Shown here: positions 11,008-22,200 of the stretch, piece after piece
Position numbering within the stretch: the stretch's first letter is position 1
Layout of the letters: each line of letters opens with the position of its first letter
Assembly: GCA_039111635.1 (NCBI GenBank)
Contig: JBCAQO010000007.1
Span: forward strand, 992,001 to 1,056,000
Origin: Heterobasidion occidentale
Lineage: Eukaryota; Basidiomycota; Agaricomycetes; Russulales; Bondarzewiaceae
DNA length: 64,000 bases
Reading direction: 5' to 3'
Notes under the pieces: model-generated
The model's input: only the letters and a program-made list of their open reading frames with translations
Databases searched by the model: none
Told to the model about the DNA's origin: nothing
Program-made: the position numbers and the translations under genes

Positions 11008-11834
11008 TTGAATGTAATTTGAGTTGCTATGCTCCTGTTGTAGTTTTACTTTTATTGAGATAAATTGGTCATGTCGTCATTTTCAGAATGGCTCATTTTG
11101 CCAGAAGAGAGGCAAGCCGCGTCTCCCGGCCCAGTATGTCACCGGTCGGTTCCTTGTCTCAACCGCATCTCATGCGACTCACCATAACGTTTGCATCCGA
11201 TGCCATCTTCCTATCTCTTCAGCTGAGAGCCTGTGTATCAGCATGCATCATCTGGGCCTGCGAGACATTGGCCCATGAGACGACACCCGCGCTCCGAATT
11301 TTTGTACTTTTCAACATGGTCACGGTTTAGAAACTCATCGAACGAGTTCGTTTCTATATGCGCCAGGCGAATGTGGTCCAGCGGTGTAAGGGCTGTAGCA
11401 GAGTGAAACATTGTGAGTTGTGTTCACCGATCGTTTATTATTCTGATACAAATTCACCGAAAATGCCCTCGCTATAATAGAATGCGATGATCTCCGATTC
11501 GCGTTCCTGGTCGGACAAAACAATGCCCATCTCGTCAACGCAATCATTTCGACAGTCACCGCAGAGCTTTAGGCGTTCACCCCGCGACACTTACCTTCCT
11601 GGCTATGCAGCAACAGACCGTCAAGGATAACGTGTCCCAGGATAGTGCAGGGATCTAGGTTATCAGAATTCAAGACGGATGGTCTCAAAGCTGCATTACT
11701 TTGAGACCATCTGTTCATGAACTTCTTCCATTCACGGAGGTTGTCCCCATCGAATCTCGATGGCGACTTCTAGTCACAACGTCCTTTAAAAAGGGCAAGA
11801 ACACGTCCCGGAGCATCATCTCACTCCTGGCACT
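11008..11834. other. Intergenic between FunK1 copy 2 and DUF6534 gene
   Basis: No gene is recognised. It contains a strong inverted repeat at 11678-11711 about 125 bp before the DUF6534 start. It is duplicated at about 60667-61491. Confidence 0.5.
11678..11711. repeat. Perfect 13-bp inverted repeat (hairpin)
   Basis: Arms gatggtctcaaag and ctttgagaccatc are separated by an 8-base loop, and pairing can extend a few bases further with wobble pairs. It lies about 125 bp upstream of the DUF6534 ATG and is conserved in the second unit at 61335-61368. Confidence 0.85.
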
Positions 11835-13733
11835 ATGGCATTCGATCTCAACAGCACCTATGCAGTCTTGTACATGGGCGTGGTCGTATCCTCCATGTAA
11901 GTCCGTTTTGAGGTTTACTTTGCGTTCGATGCATTGAAATGTGCACTCTGTAGGTTGTACGGCTTGACGTGCCTTCAAACGTTTCTCTACTTCCAATCGT
12001 ATCGTAAAGATTTCGTCCCTATACGAGCTTTGGTGAATATCTTCCTGTCATATCCTTATCTCAATTGACGGTTCTCTACAGGTTTTCACGATGTTGTGAG
12101 TCGTGAACCTCGTCCTTGCACGTTCGTAGAGCTGAATTATGACCGGAAGGATCGTCGACAGCGTGCATCAGGCCTTCATAATCCACGCTGGCTTTTACTA
12201 CCTTATCGTGAACTTTGGCGACACCACAGCAGTAGCTCCCGGCAATTGGTGAATTTCACAACTTATGTCACTTACCCGCTGCGTGTACTATGCTCACGAA
12301 TCAAACTACCAGGAGTGTCCTTGTACGTCCTCGATCTATCCATTCTCACTTCGTCCTTGTCTTATCCTACGTTGTAGTCAGCAGTTTTTCTCAGCGTAAG
12401 TGAAGCCGTGCAATTGATGATGCAGATTACTGATCAGGGGGGATCCAGGCTATCTCAGGTTTTCTCGTCGAATGGTGGGGTTTTCTGCAATGCATTTATC
12501 AACACTCACCAGCTTCACCAGCTTCATGGTCTGGCGCCTTTATCGACGTACGGATTCTTGCTTTATTTTTGACGTTGTGCTACTACATAATCGATAATCT
12601 ACAGTGAGTCATGGCCAGAAATGGCTCTGCGCCTCTATTGCAAGTGTACTGCTTTCTATTTCTTCTGCAACGTCGCTTATCCCGAATCATAGTTCACTCT
12701 GATCTTCGACTTCGGTATGGCTACGCTATCATGTGTTGCACGCTAAATATACTGATTTCGTAACACTTATCTCTGGAAGGAACGAACATAGGTGGACTTC
12801 ATTTCTATCTTCACACAACATTCTGTTAACGCCCGTATCGATAAGCGTGGCCAATACAAGCGTAAGAGCTATACTTTGCACGACGTCGAGTGGTTGACTT
12901 TCTATGCAGACTAGAATTTCAGTTTACGGCACCTGTTGGACATCAGACCCAGATCCTAAACGTGCGCTGACACTTCACTGGCCGTGATTGATTCCTCACC
13001 TATCTTGTAGTCGACTGCGATAGCGGGGTTTTCTCTAACTGTCATCAGCGATGCGGTGTTGGCCGGTGTCCTCGTGTATTATCTTTACAAGTCTCGCACT
13101 GGGTTCAAACAGTACGGACGTTCACATATAGAGGAGCCAGGAACCTATCTTACTTTGTTGCAGCTCCATTCGATAATCGCCCCGACTCGTTCTTTATACG
13201 GTCACGACTGGTCTCCTTACCAGGTAAGCCAATCTTTCAGCCACTCTTTCGCAACCTATCGTTTTGCTCAGCCTCAATGCATTGATCGATTTGATTGTAG
13301 TAAGTGATCAATAGCAATGACCCGGATTGCACTCACGTAGATGACTGCAGTATGTCGTGATCCCTCACGACTTTTACTTCATCTTCTTCAATTTCATGAC
13401 ATCCAAGTGTGAGCGACGGCACCTCTCGTCTTCCCTGACTCTTTTTGACAATCACACCCATGCTGCAGTATATTGCAACTCACTTTTAGCCACGTAAATT
13501 TCGTTTTGTCGACCTCCAGCCTTTTGATATTGTTTCGATAGGTTGAACTCTAGAGCTTCTGTGCGCTCAGCATCTCAAGGAACGGATCTGGAGTTGGTTC
13601 CTTCACCAGGGCCCTACATATGCAAGACCAACACAAAACAAATACCGTTCCGGTCAATGTGCACGTCGATGTCCATGTGAATATCATAAACTCTCTCTGT
13701 CCATCCCATTCGTTGATGTTTGCTCACTCGTAA
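11835..13733 (+). CDS. DUF6534 multi-pass membrane protein, unit A
   Basis: A multi-exon gene of the Agaricomycete integral membrane family DUF6534; its role is unknown. The ATG at 11835 gives the typical start (MAFDLNSTYAVLYMGVVVSS). Exon 1 ends at 11896; exon 2 (11954-12032) reads LYGLTCLQTFLYFQSYRKD; exon 3 (12082-12095) splices to IVDSVHQAFIIHAGFYYLIV and ends NFGDTTAVAPGNW. Later exons give TVISDAVLAGVLVYYLYKSR, YVVIPHDFYFIFFNF, YCNSLLAT and the tail LNSRASVRSASQGTDLELV. These are hydrophobic helices in family order. In this unit a lost base near 13593 shifts the tail, whereas unit B keeps an open tail with VNVHVDVHV to the stop equivalent to 13731-13733. Several other one-base deletions relative to unit B lie in 12450-13600, so exact exon ends there are uncertain. 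Confidence 0.7.
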
Positions 13734-14653
13734 CCTTCTTTAGACTTTCAAGACGGAACATGAACCCCACTCTGCCTGGTCTGGCGAGAAGACGACCCTT
13801 GACATGGTATGCCGCTCTCGGATTTTTTTGAGCCTGTTGATTGACCCTATTTGCAGGTTGGTGACACGGAGTCACAAACCAATATAGGAGAGCACTCGAG
13901 ATAATTGATTGTGCGCCATGTTCCAGTGCATATGTTGTATCTATACTCCCGTCTCAGAACGAGCGAGACCCACCAATACACATACGGGTAGACGTGGGCC
14001 GACCAGAGTAGCAGGATCTTGAGCGACGCCATGCACCTGCTGGTAAACTATGAGCTGACTTGGTCCGATGATTATGGGGGCAGAGTAAGTCTGATGGCGC
14101 GTTGACTGGAACCAAGTCCTGTAAGTAGCTCACTTATATCTACAAAGAGGCGCAAATATCTCTCACATTCTTCCCACGCGTATCCCATTCCACACCTCCT
14201 TGCATCCTTCCAAGCTCGCTAGAATCGCTCAACAAGGCAGGTGTGGCGAGATTTGAACGGTTGGCTGACACTTTCAACAACTCATCTCTGGGTCTGCGAT
14301 ATCTATAGCGTGGCAGGCAAGCTCTCTACCCTCTCGACGTCACGACTGTCGGTTTTCTCCAATCTTCGAACTCTGTGCCTTCGTAGAAGTGGCTGCATGC
14401 TCACTATTCAAGACATAGTTTCAGAGTGGCATGTCCTTGCCGACTTGGTCAATACTTGGTTGTACAACATCATTGTCCCCGTGAGAGGGGTTTGAGGTGC
14501 GTGGATATATGAGTCAAGCGAATAACATTCTCATTCTACACGGCATCTTACTGAAAAATATCAAAATACGAGAACATCGAGAGGTGCGTGCTGCTGCGTG
14601 CTGTCAATGATCATTGCCAAACCTCGAAGCACTTCTGCCCTTGACCCAATCCT
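13734..14653. other. Intergenic, possible F-box/LRR remnant
   Basis: A weak plus-strand reading at about 14200-14495 contains FSNLRTLCLRRSG and similar text that recalls the Leu-rich part of fungal F-box proteins, but frames are broken and no F-box is seen. The duplicated unit ends at or after 14311 within this stretch. Confidence 0.3.
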
Positions 14654-15643
14654 CTAGTTGACTTCCACACACCACCAACCTTCCTCCTGCGATCCATCGT
14701 CTGAATCCGCAACGAGGCGAATATGTTTCTTCCTCGTTGCATGTTTCTTCATCAAGTCGAAGCGCCTCTTATTCAACCCTTTTGGATCACAGACACAGCA
14801 GTAAAATAACGGATGCTTGGCCAGATTCATGTCTAATCCGTCTCTGACAGTCGGCCATTGCGGATCGTGGTCTCGGAAGTCCTGGTGAATCTGGGTAGTG
14901 AGGACATGTCGGCTCTGGTCGTGCTTGTTCTTGAAAACCTGCTTGCAGTCAGAGATGGGACACCCCAAAGGAAATCGTTCTCTTGGACTTGACATCGTGT
15001 CTGGAGCCGAATTGAAAACTTCGAGCTCTGATGTTATGGCCGAACCCTGTTCGCGTGGATGGCTGGATTTCTTCTCGTCTTCCAAGGTGAGGTCACAGCC
15101 TCCCTGTGGCATTCCAAGGCAACTATCCCCAGCCAGATCTGCAGAACGGGACTCTTGCTGGGCCACCGGATATTCGGTTTGCCCTGTCGTCCTGGGCGCC
15201 CTCGGTGCGTCTTCAATTCCATTTCCCTGCAATACAAACGTTTGAGGAGGATAGGCTTGACCATGTATGGACGAAGCTGGGGAAGTATTCAAGGGGAGCA
15301 GGACTTTCGCTCTGTGATCGCGTGGCAGCCTCGTGTCCGGAATCCATGATTGATTATTTGGACCTTCGTGCGGGAGCTGTGCTATCTCTTCGAACATCCT
15401 TTCGACATCGCTACGGGTAAATCTTCCAGATGCCACAATAGCGCAGGCGCTTCGCCGACCAGCGCCTTCAGATAGCTCCGCAACGTCCTCTGCGGCCGGC
15501 ACTGACAATATCAAGGGGATCGAGCCATCATATACGTCTCCTAGTGCGGTGACAAAGTCGGCGAGTACCATGCCCCAATCTACATGCGACGGCTGACTGC
15601 TGTATGAAAGCGAACGAGGATGGTGTTGTGGAAAGAAAGCCAT
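14654..15643 (-). CDS. C2H2-like zinc-finger protein
   Basis: A single open frame of 329 residues from ATG 15643 to TAG 14654. The N-terminal two thirds is Ser/Pro-rich and probably disordered. Near residues 228-255 a finger-like motif appears: C-x4-C (CPISDCKQVF) with H...H further on. A second Cys/His group follows, FYCCVCDPKG...KKHATRKKH. The spacings are not canonical for C2H2, so the fingers may be degenerate. Likely a DNA-binding or regulatory protein of the many lineage-specific kind in mushrooms; no named orthologue is recognised. No intron is needed. The upstream flank has a TTATAT element about 25 bp before the ATG on this strand. Confidence 0.75.
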   Translation of the reverse strand: MAFFPQHHPRSLSYSSQPSHVDWGMVLADFVTALGDVYDGSIPLILSVPAAEDVAELSEGAGRRSACAIVASGRFTRSDVERMFEEIAQLPHEGPNNQSWIPDTRLPRDHRAKVLLPLNTSPASSIHGQAYPPQTFVLQGNGIEDAPRAPRTTGQTEYPVAQQESRSADLAGDSCLGMPQGGCDLTLEDEKKSSHPREQGSAITSELEVFNSAPDTMSSPRERFPLGCPISDCKQVFKNKHDQSRHVLTTQIHQDFRDHDPQWPTVRDGLDMNLAKHPLFYCCVCDPKGLNKRRFDLMKKHATRKKHIRLVADSDDGSQEEGWWCVEVN

Positions 15644-16842
15644 TGAGCGGAAATCCGCACCGGAACGGCCCTTATATCCTCTTCATTCCGACGATGTGGC
15701 AAATGACCTCGTTGCAGTTGACTCAAATTCTTGCCCCCTGCGATGCTATCCGAACACTGTGGCCATGAATTTGAACTTCCTATTTCGACCCCGCATCCTG
15801 CCCCGCGTCTACGTTCTGCCGGCGACCGTAGCTGTGCACCACATCTGGGGTTTCAGCCGACTTTATCTCCATATGCCTCTCGACTATGTTCCAAACCTCC
15901 TCCACTTCGACAGACGGTGGTGCCTCGCTTTCGCTGAGTTCGCTCGAGGATCACGGATACTTGCAGGGCAGCTGCCACTGAAAGGGGCATGCAAAGTGGC
16001 GCCAGGGAGGCTCAAACACTGGAGAGGTCGATTTCACGATATGCTCTATTTTGATCTCTCTCGTCCTCTGTGGCCTGATGGGCGACGATTCATGAGGCTT
16101 TGAGTCCTCGGAGTTTTGAGTCCAGTAAAGCCCAGTATAGCCAAGAAATCAGAGTGCGAAAAGAGAGGAGCAAGATGGGAATGATTGGAATTTTACAGAA
16201 CGATGCGAATGAGCCACTGAACTTAACGAGAACAAGGCAGTGAGAGGAATGACACACAAAGGCGCCCTATGATGCGACTTGAGAATGTCGTCATACCCTT
16301 CCATCTTCATAGTTGTGACGAAAGATCTTGATGGATGAATCGATGAGCGTCAAAAAACGTCGACATGCTAGGTGTATCGCGTTCCCAGAACCGAGGCCGG
16401 AAACGCAAAGATCAATACAAGAGATCGTCAAAGTTTAGGAGGCGATCATTGACATCACAGTACAGCTTCCTCGAAAGGTACATGACACTCCCATAGGTCG
16501 CTGTTAAGAGATACGGGCTTGGAACTTGAAGCTTGAATTACCACCATGGCAAGTCCATGCAAACCCGAAACATACACTCCACATGTCAACCATTTCCTAC
16601 TATGCACGATGTTCGAAAGTAGACGTTGTACATTAGATCTAGAAGTGCCACGTCGATTGAGTGAAGTCCTCAAAGCATATACTCTCACATGTAACGACAG
16701 ATCGTTCCCAATGTATCACAACGACCCTATACCACACAAACAAAGAGCAATTACTGTTACAAATAAGGAGGACCGAGGGCTGCAAACATAAAGTGTCGTC
16801 AGCGATCGTACCATTTGATGGCGTAACGCCATAGTTGCAATT
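15644..16842. other. Intergenic, nothing recognised
   Basis: A 1.2-kb stretch. A 135-codon plus-strand open frame at about 15696-16103 has no recognisable motifs and I do not call it a gene. Confidence 0.5.
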
Positions 16843-18487
16843 CTAGTTGATGGTATTTGACGCACCTTTCCTGAAAACGTCTAGTGTGAACTCGACCACG
16901 AGCAAAAGCACACCACCGCCCGGGGCGAGCCGCAAGACCTTGGGCACGAAGCCTTTGTAGAGCGCGGCGGCGCCCTCGTCTCGGAATATAGTCACAATGC
17001 TGCGGACAGACAGGACGTATTTAGATTAGTTGCTATTTGTGACGATGAAAACCGGAAGGTAGCGGCGCACCCGGGGTATGTCCAGTTATACTTGGGAACG
17101 ACGCCAGGAACTTTGGCCGTGCCTTGTATACGAGATTTCACAACCTGGATATGGATACAATGAGCATATGACGTCCGAGGAGTAGAGTACGCATACATCA
17201 AATCTGAGGGCATGCATCAGTGTTTAGAAGTTAGATGGATGCGGGAGTTCTGCTCACGGTGTGTTCACAGCTGTACCAATGAAACCACCAACGGAACCGG
17301 ATATGAAGTTGTTGAACAGCTCTCCTTGAGGGGACTAGTCACCCACAACGATCAGCATAACGCGTATAATACGAGAGAAACGGTATACCTCTGCCTTGGG
17401 CATCATTGCCCTAACTTGGAATATTGAACCGAAATATCCTCCGTTCCACCAGAAATGCCTTCCGAAAGTATTCAACACCACAGTGATGTGAAATGCAGAA
17501 AAAGAAAGCGTACCTCCAGAACGTAGCTTCCATGCCAGCATACAGACCGAGCACTCCGTCGTTCCTGACAATCTGCTTGACAACATCAATCGGACCCGCG
17601 AACGTACTGGATTTATCCTGCAGCCTGCGGTAGGAAATCATGTGAGCCTTCATATCGCCAATAGCATAGAGTCTATGCACGCACTTAATCTTGACGAGTT
17701 CGAAAGGCACGACAACAAAACTTTCCGTTGCGCCAGCGGTGCAGCCCGTGATGATCGAGAGATTTTGGGTCATCTGTGTCTGGCCAGAGAGATTTTTGAA
17801 GGTCTTGCCCCAAAAGTCATTTGCGGCACTGAGGGCAGTTAGAAGTTAGTGGTATACTCGTGAGCTTGCTGGGGAGGGTCCCACAATTTGGTAGCGCGCT
17901 TAGGCGCCTCAAGGAGCAAGGGGGAACGAGTCCTTTCTGAATTGTTAGAAACGCGTAGCAAAGTACGAAGATCAGCGCGCGTACCTCTATACAACCGCCC
18001 AAACCTAATTGCGCAGAATGTCTCATCAGTCACGATATCCAATTGATTAAGATATATATATGCGTACCCTTCTTCCTTTATGATAGTCCGGAATGAACCC
18101 ACAAGCCCATGCTGGGACTTCCCTGTCTCTAGCTGCATGCGCGTCTTGACCTTTCATCCACCGCGCATTGAATTGTCAGCTTGCGGGAGATACGGCTACT
18201 TCACGCCATCCCGACAACAAGACTCACAACATCTAAGAAAAAGGCGGCATGCAGATCGACACCATTCAATCATCACGTCAAACATGTATGGAGTGAATAC
18301 TTGCTGACCGAGAGGATAGAACGTCAAAATTTCAGATATCCCGGCAATCGCTCCTGCGGTGAAGGTCACAGCGAATGGCAGCGCTGGGATAAAACCGTGA
18401 CATTTTCAGTATTTGTTCCTTGGTGTGGAGGTCGCGCTCTTGGCAAGGCCCGCGTAGCCAACACGCACGTTTCTTCTCTTGCGACAT
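16843..18487 (-). CDS. ODC1: Mitochondrial 2-oxodicarboxylate carrier
   Basis: SLC25-family inner-membrane carrier, best matching the 2-oxodicarboxylate carriers (yeast Odc1/Odc2, human SLC25A21) that exchange 2-oxoadipate and 2-oxoglutarate and link lysine metabolism to the matrix. It is split by many short introns. The start MSQEKK at 18487 splices to PLPFAVTFTAGAIAGISEIL; later exons read TRMQLETGKSQHGLVGSF, VPPLLLEAPKRATK, ITGCTAGATESFVVVPFELV, QDKSSTFAGPIDVVKQIVRN and KSRIQGTAKVPGVVPKYNW. The last exon ends ALYKGFVPKVLRLAPGGGVL...EFTLDVFRKG and stops at 16843. Three carrier repeats with the PxDxxK-type helix ends (YPL, PFELVK, ...VVKSRIQ) are visible. The ETPKRA-like motif (EAPKRAT) and the RLGPGG-like motif (RLAPGG) support the subfamily. 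The symbol follows yeast usage. Confidence 0.88.
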
Positions 18488-19272
18488 CGTGCTGATGCGG
18501 ACTAGTCCTCTTTCTGGATTTCAAAGTAGGTATCGCGTGAAAGGCAAAGAAAAGGATGCAGGAAAGAAAGGGTGTGAGAGGAGGGGGGCAAGTTGAGCGA
18601 TGCCGGTCAATTGACGCAGAATGTCGCAAGACCAAAAATACCCCGGACCTCCCCGGACACCCTCCAATCCGTCCCGATCGTCCGAGTGTGCCGCAGCTTC
18701 ATCTAGTAAACCGTCTCCGCTCGTCTCACGCAGCTTCCTACGATCAACATCACTCGCATTAATCTCCAATCCCGCTATATGCTCGTATATTCTCCACTCT
18801 AAACGAATAGATCCTAGTCCTTGCGTCATCTCGCGATTGACGGTCCGAGCTCCAACGCTCATCTCTTGTCGGACCGTCACCTGATCGTCCTTGCTCACGA
18901 TCGTCTCTCGCATTCTTGATGTTCGTAGACTCTTCATGACCAACTATGTAATGCACCGTCGGTCATATTGAGGAAAATAGTCCTTCGAGTCTTGAACGCG
19001 GACGAGAACGGCCTCGTGGATATTTCTGGGCGGCCTGGCCGTGTCCGTTCCTCGCACCTGCTGTCCTTCTCCCCGGCTTTGTAACTTCTTTTCATGCTCT
19101 CCACGCGACGAAGGGACTCATGACGCGGTAAATCCACGGTCATTTGATCCCGTAGCAAAAGCGGCCGGGACGCTGCTAGCTGTGGTTTACGGTTCGACGG
19201 CCCACGAGCGTGCCAACATATAAAGAAGATGGCGCGTATTTACGCTGAGCGCGCCAGTGCCCAAACTTTCTC
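18488..19272. other. Divergent intergenic region, ODC carrier / GH35
   Basis: 785 bp between two divergent starts, so both promoters should lie here. No gene is supported; open frames on both strands in 18520-18960 overlap and look like chance. Confidence 0.5.
19219..19224 (+). promoter_or_regulatory. TATA box of the GH35 gene
   Basis: TATAAA lies 54 bp before the ATG at 19273, consistent with a core promoter and supporting that start. Confidence 0.5.
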
Positions 19273-22200
19273 ATGTTGTTCGACAAGCTAGTTGTTCTTG
19301 CTGCGTGCGCCATAGGGGCCCTCGCTACTCCTCGGAAAGGCGGTAGGAAGCTGAGGATGTCTCGAGCAGACCACAGCGACGGATTGCAAGATATTGTGAG
19401 TGAACCGTCGAATTTGTTTCCAGTCGGTCTTCATAAGCAATGTCTCTCATGCTCAGGTTACGTGGGACGAGTATAGTCTGAAAATTAATGGAGAACGGCT
19501 TCATATCTTCAGTGGCGAAGTTCATCCATATCGGTGAGTTCCTTGAGGCATGATCAACACAAGGCCCCATTAATTTGATGCACGACTGTTAGAATGCCCG
19601 TTCAGAGTCTTCACCTCGACATTTTCCAGAAGATCAAATCCCTTGGATTCAATGCGGTCTCCTTCTACGTCTTCTGGGGTATTCACGAACCGAAGCGCGG
19701 AGAAATCTCGTTTGAAGGTTTTCGTGATTTGCAGCCTTTCATAGATGCAGCGTTGAAGGCCGGCATATACCTCATCGCTCGTCCTGGTTCGTATCTTCAT
19801 TTATAACAGGACGCACGAGACTGACCCAATCCTATCTACTGGCACTTGAATTTCAGGCCCTTATATCAATGCTGAAACAACGGCTGGAGGTCAGTTGATT
19901 TTGCTCTTTGATTTTCTGTTTCTCATAGATAATTTGAAGGCTTCCCGGGATGGGGAACTTATACGCCAGGGGTTTGGAGAACCTCAAAAACCACCTATGT
20001 TGATGCCTACAAGGGATACATGGCCGCTGTAGGCTCGATCATTGCTGCCAACGAGATCACGAAGGGCGGTCCCATTATCCTCGTTCAGGTACAGTACCCT
20101 TTGATGACCGAGTCACATTGTACTGCGCGCTGATAATCCTATGTGCACAGTCTGAAAACGAATATACTGGATTCGCGACAGGTACGAGAAATACATGACG
20201 TTCACTAGTGCAGGAGCTGAGCAAGGCATTGAAGGTTATTCGGAAGACTTCGAGTATGAGAAGGAGCTCCTTCAGACTCTAGTGCGTCTACAGCAGTTGC
20301 GATCCATATGCCATGCATCTAAACCTCCGCTTATAGCGGGACGCTGGTATCACCGTACCTACCACCCACAATGATGCGTCGCCAAGTGGACACTACTTGA
20401 GCGTGAACATCTATGGTAATTGCTTATTTTCTTTTTAGCAAGCAATACACTCAGTGCATTTGTCCATGTATCTAGGCTACGACTCATACCCTAATGGTTT
20501 TGACTGCTCGCATCCGACCACCTGGAAGTCCAATGCTGTCCCTGAGTCAGTAAGCTTTTCGCTCATCTAGATCTGCTTTTCTCACGAAAGATCAGAAATT
20601 TCTGGACCACCCACGAAAAATACAACCCTCAAGATCTGAACGCTGTTTACGAGTTCCAAGGAGGCGCTTTCGATGGATGGTGCTAATCCTCTCTGTGTCT
20701 TCCATATGTCTTATTTATCTTCGCTAAGGGGTGGCTCTGGATATGATACTTGTGCCGTTCTCCTCGGCCCAGAATTCGAAAGAGGTAACGATAACCTCAA
20801 ATTATTTCTTCTACAAGAGGTTCTGACATCGTCAGTTTTCTACAAGAACGAATTGGCTAGTTCAACCACTCTGCTGAGCCTGTGCGTGTCTAGATGTGTC
20901 GTGTCTCGGATTTCCATACTGACTACCTACAGTTACATGATCTATGGCGGCACCAATTGGGGAGGCATTGCACATCCTGGCGTCTACACATCTTACGATT
21001 ACGTGCGTGAGCATCTTGTATATTTATCCTTCAGGCGACTGAAGTCTGCGAGCAGGGCTCTGCTATTGCCGAGGACCGCACGTTGCGCGAGAAATACTAC
21101 GAGTTAAAGCTACAGGCCAACTTCCTCAAGGTCTCGCCTGCATTCCTGACTACCCGCCCGCAAAACACAGGCAAGACGCAGGGCGCTTTCACGAGCAATC
21201 AGGCATTGAAGACCACGCAGACTTTGGACGTTGTCGGCAATAAAACTGGATTTTATGTCGTCAGGTCAGCAGTGCTCCTTGTCCTCGCTTGAATGCGTAG
21301 ATACTCATTATGGGGTTTCAGACATTCAGACTCTTCAAGTTACGATGTCCAGACGTACACTTTGACTGTTCCGACTTCCAACGGGACTATCACCGTCCCT
21401 CAGTTGGGCGGTTCGCTGACACTGACCGGAAAGGACTCTAAAGTCCACGTCGTTGACTATGAAGCTGGATCAACCAACATCTTATATTCCTCAGCAGAAA
21501 TTTTGACCTGGTTTGTTGATTTCATTCTGCGCGGACACAATTTCCCAAGCTAAACAGATGTGGTATGACAGGGATACAGTGAATGGGAAAGATGTCATCC
21601 TACTGTATGGCAATGAAGGCGAATTGCACGAGACTGCTCTCAACTTCAACGGGAGTGCACCCACGGCGAAGGTTGTCTCGGGATCGGGCACTCTCAAGCA
21701 GCAGGCTTCCTTGGCAGGTCTTGTATTGCAGTACACTACCACGGGACAGACTGTCGTCGAAGTGGGCACCGGCATTTTGCTTTACATCCTTGGTAGGTCA
21801 ACGTCAGGCTTCCTGTCATCGTATCAGTGTGTTGATAGATCACGCCATTCTTAGATCGCGACAATGCATACGACTTCTGGGTTCTTAACCCACCCGGCAC
21901 AGGAGCGTTTGCCAACTTCAACACTGAGAACCCGATCATCGTCAAAGGAGGCTACTACCTGCGCTCGGTCTCTGTTTCTGGTGGTACACTTGCGATTCAG
22001 GGTGATTTGAACTCGACTGCTACTTTCGAGATTATTGCCCCCACCGCGTCCTCGAAGAAGGTCACATTCAACGGGCATGGTTTGGCGTTGAAGAAGACTT
22101 CGTATGGAACGCTCACAGCTACCCAAACAGTGCAGCTACCTGCTATTACGCTTCCGAATCTAGAAAGTATCACATGGGTAACCTACTTCGATTATCAGTC

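Larger units (their letters stand above)
7836..14311 (+). repeat. 6.5-kb segmental duplication, unit A
   Basis: This matches 57500-64000 in the same orientation base for base apart from scattered substitutions and many one-base indels. It carries FunK1 copy 2, the hairpin at 11678 and a DUF6534 gene. The other unit begins exactly at a scaffold gap and runs to the window end, so the true extent may be larger. Differences are sparse except in about 12450-13600. Confidence 0.95.

Noticed and set aside
14220..14500. Possible F-box/LRR gene
   Set aside because: Only short Leu-rich text in a broken frame and no F-box; noted as a weak remnant only.
15696..16103. 135-codon plus-strand frame
   Set aside because: No motif or splice context; upstream of a minus-strand gene, so more likely promoter sequence.
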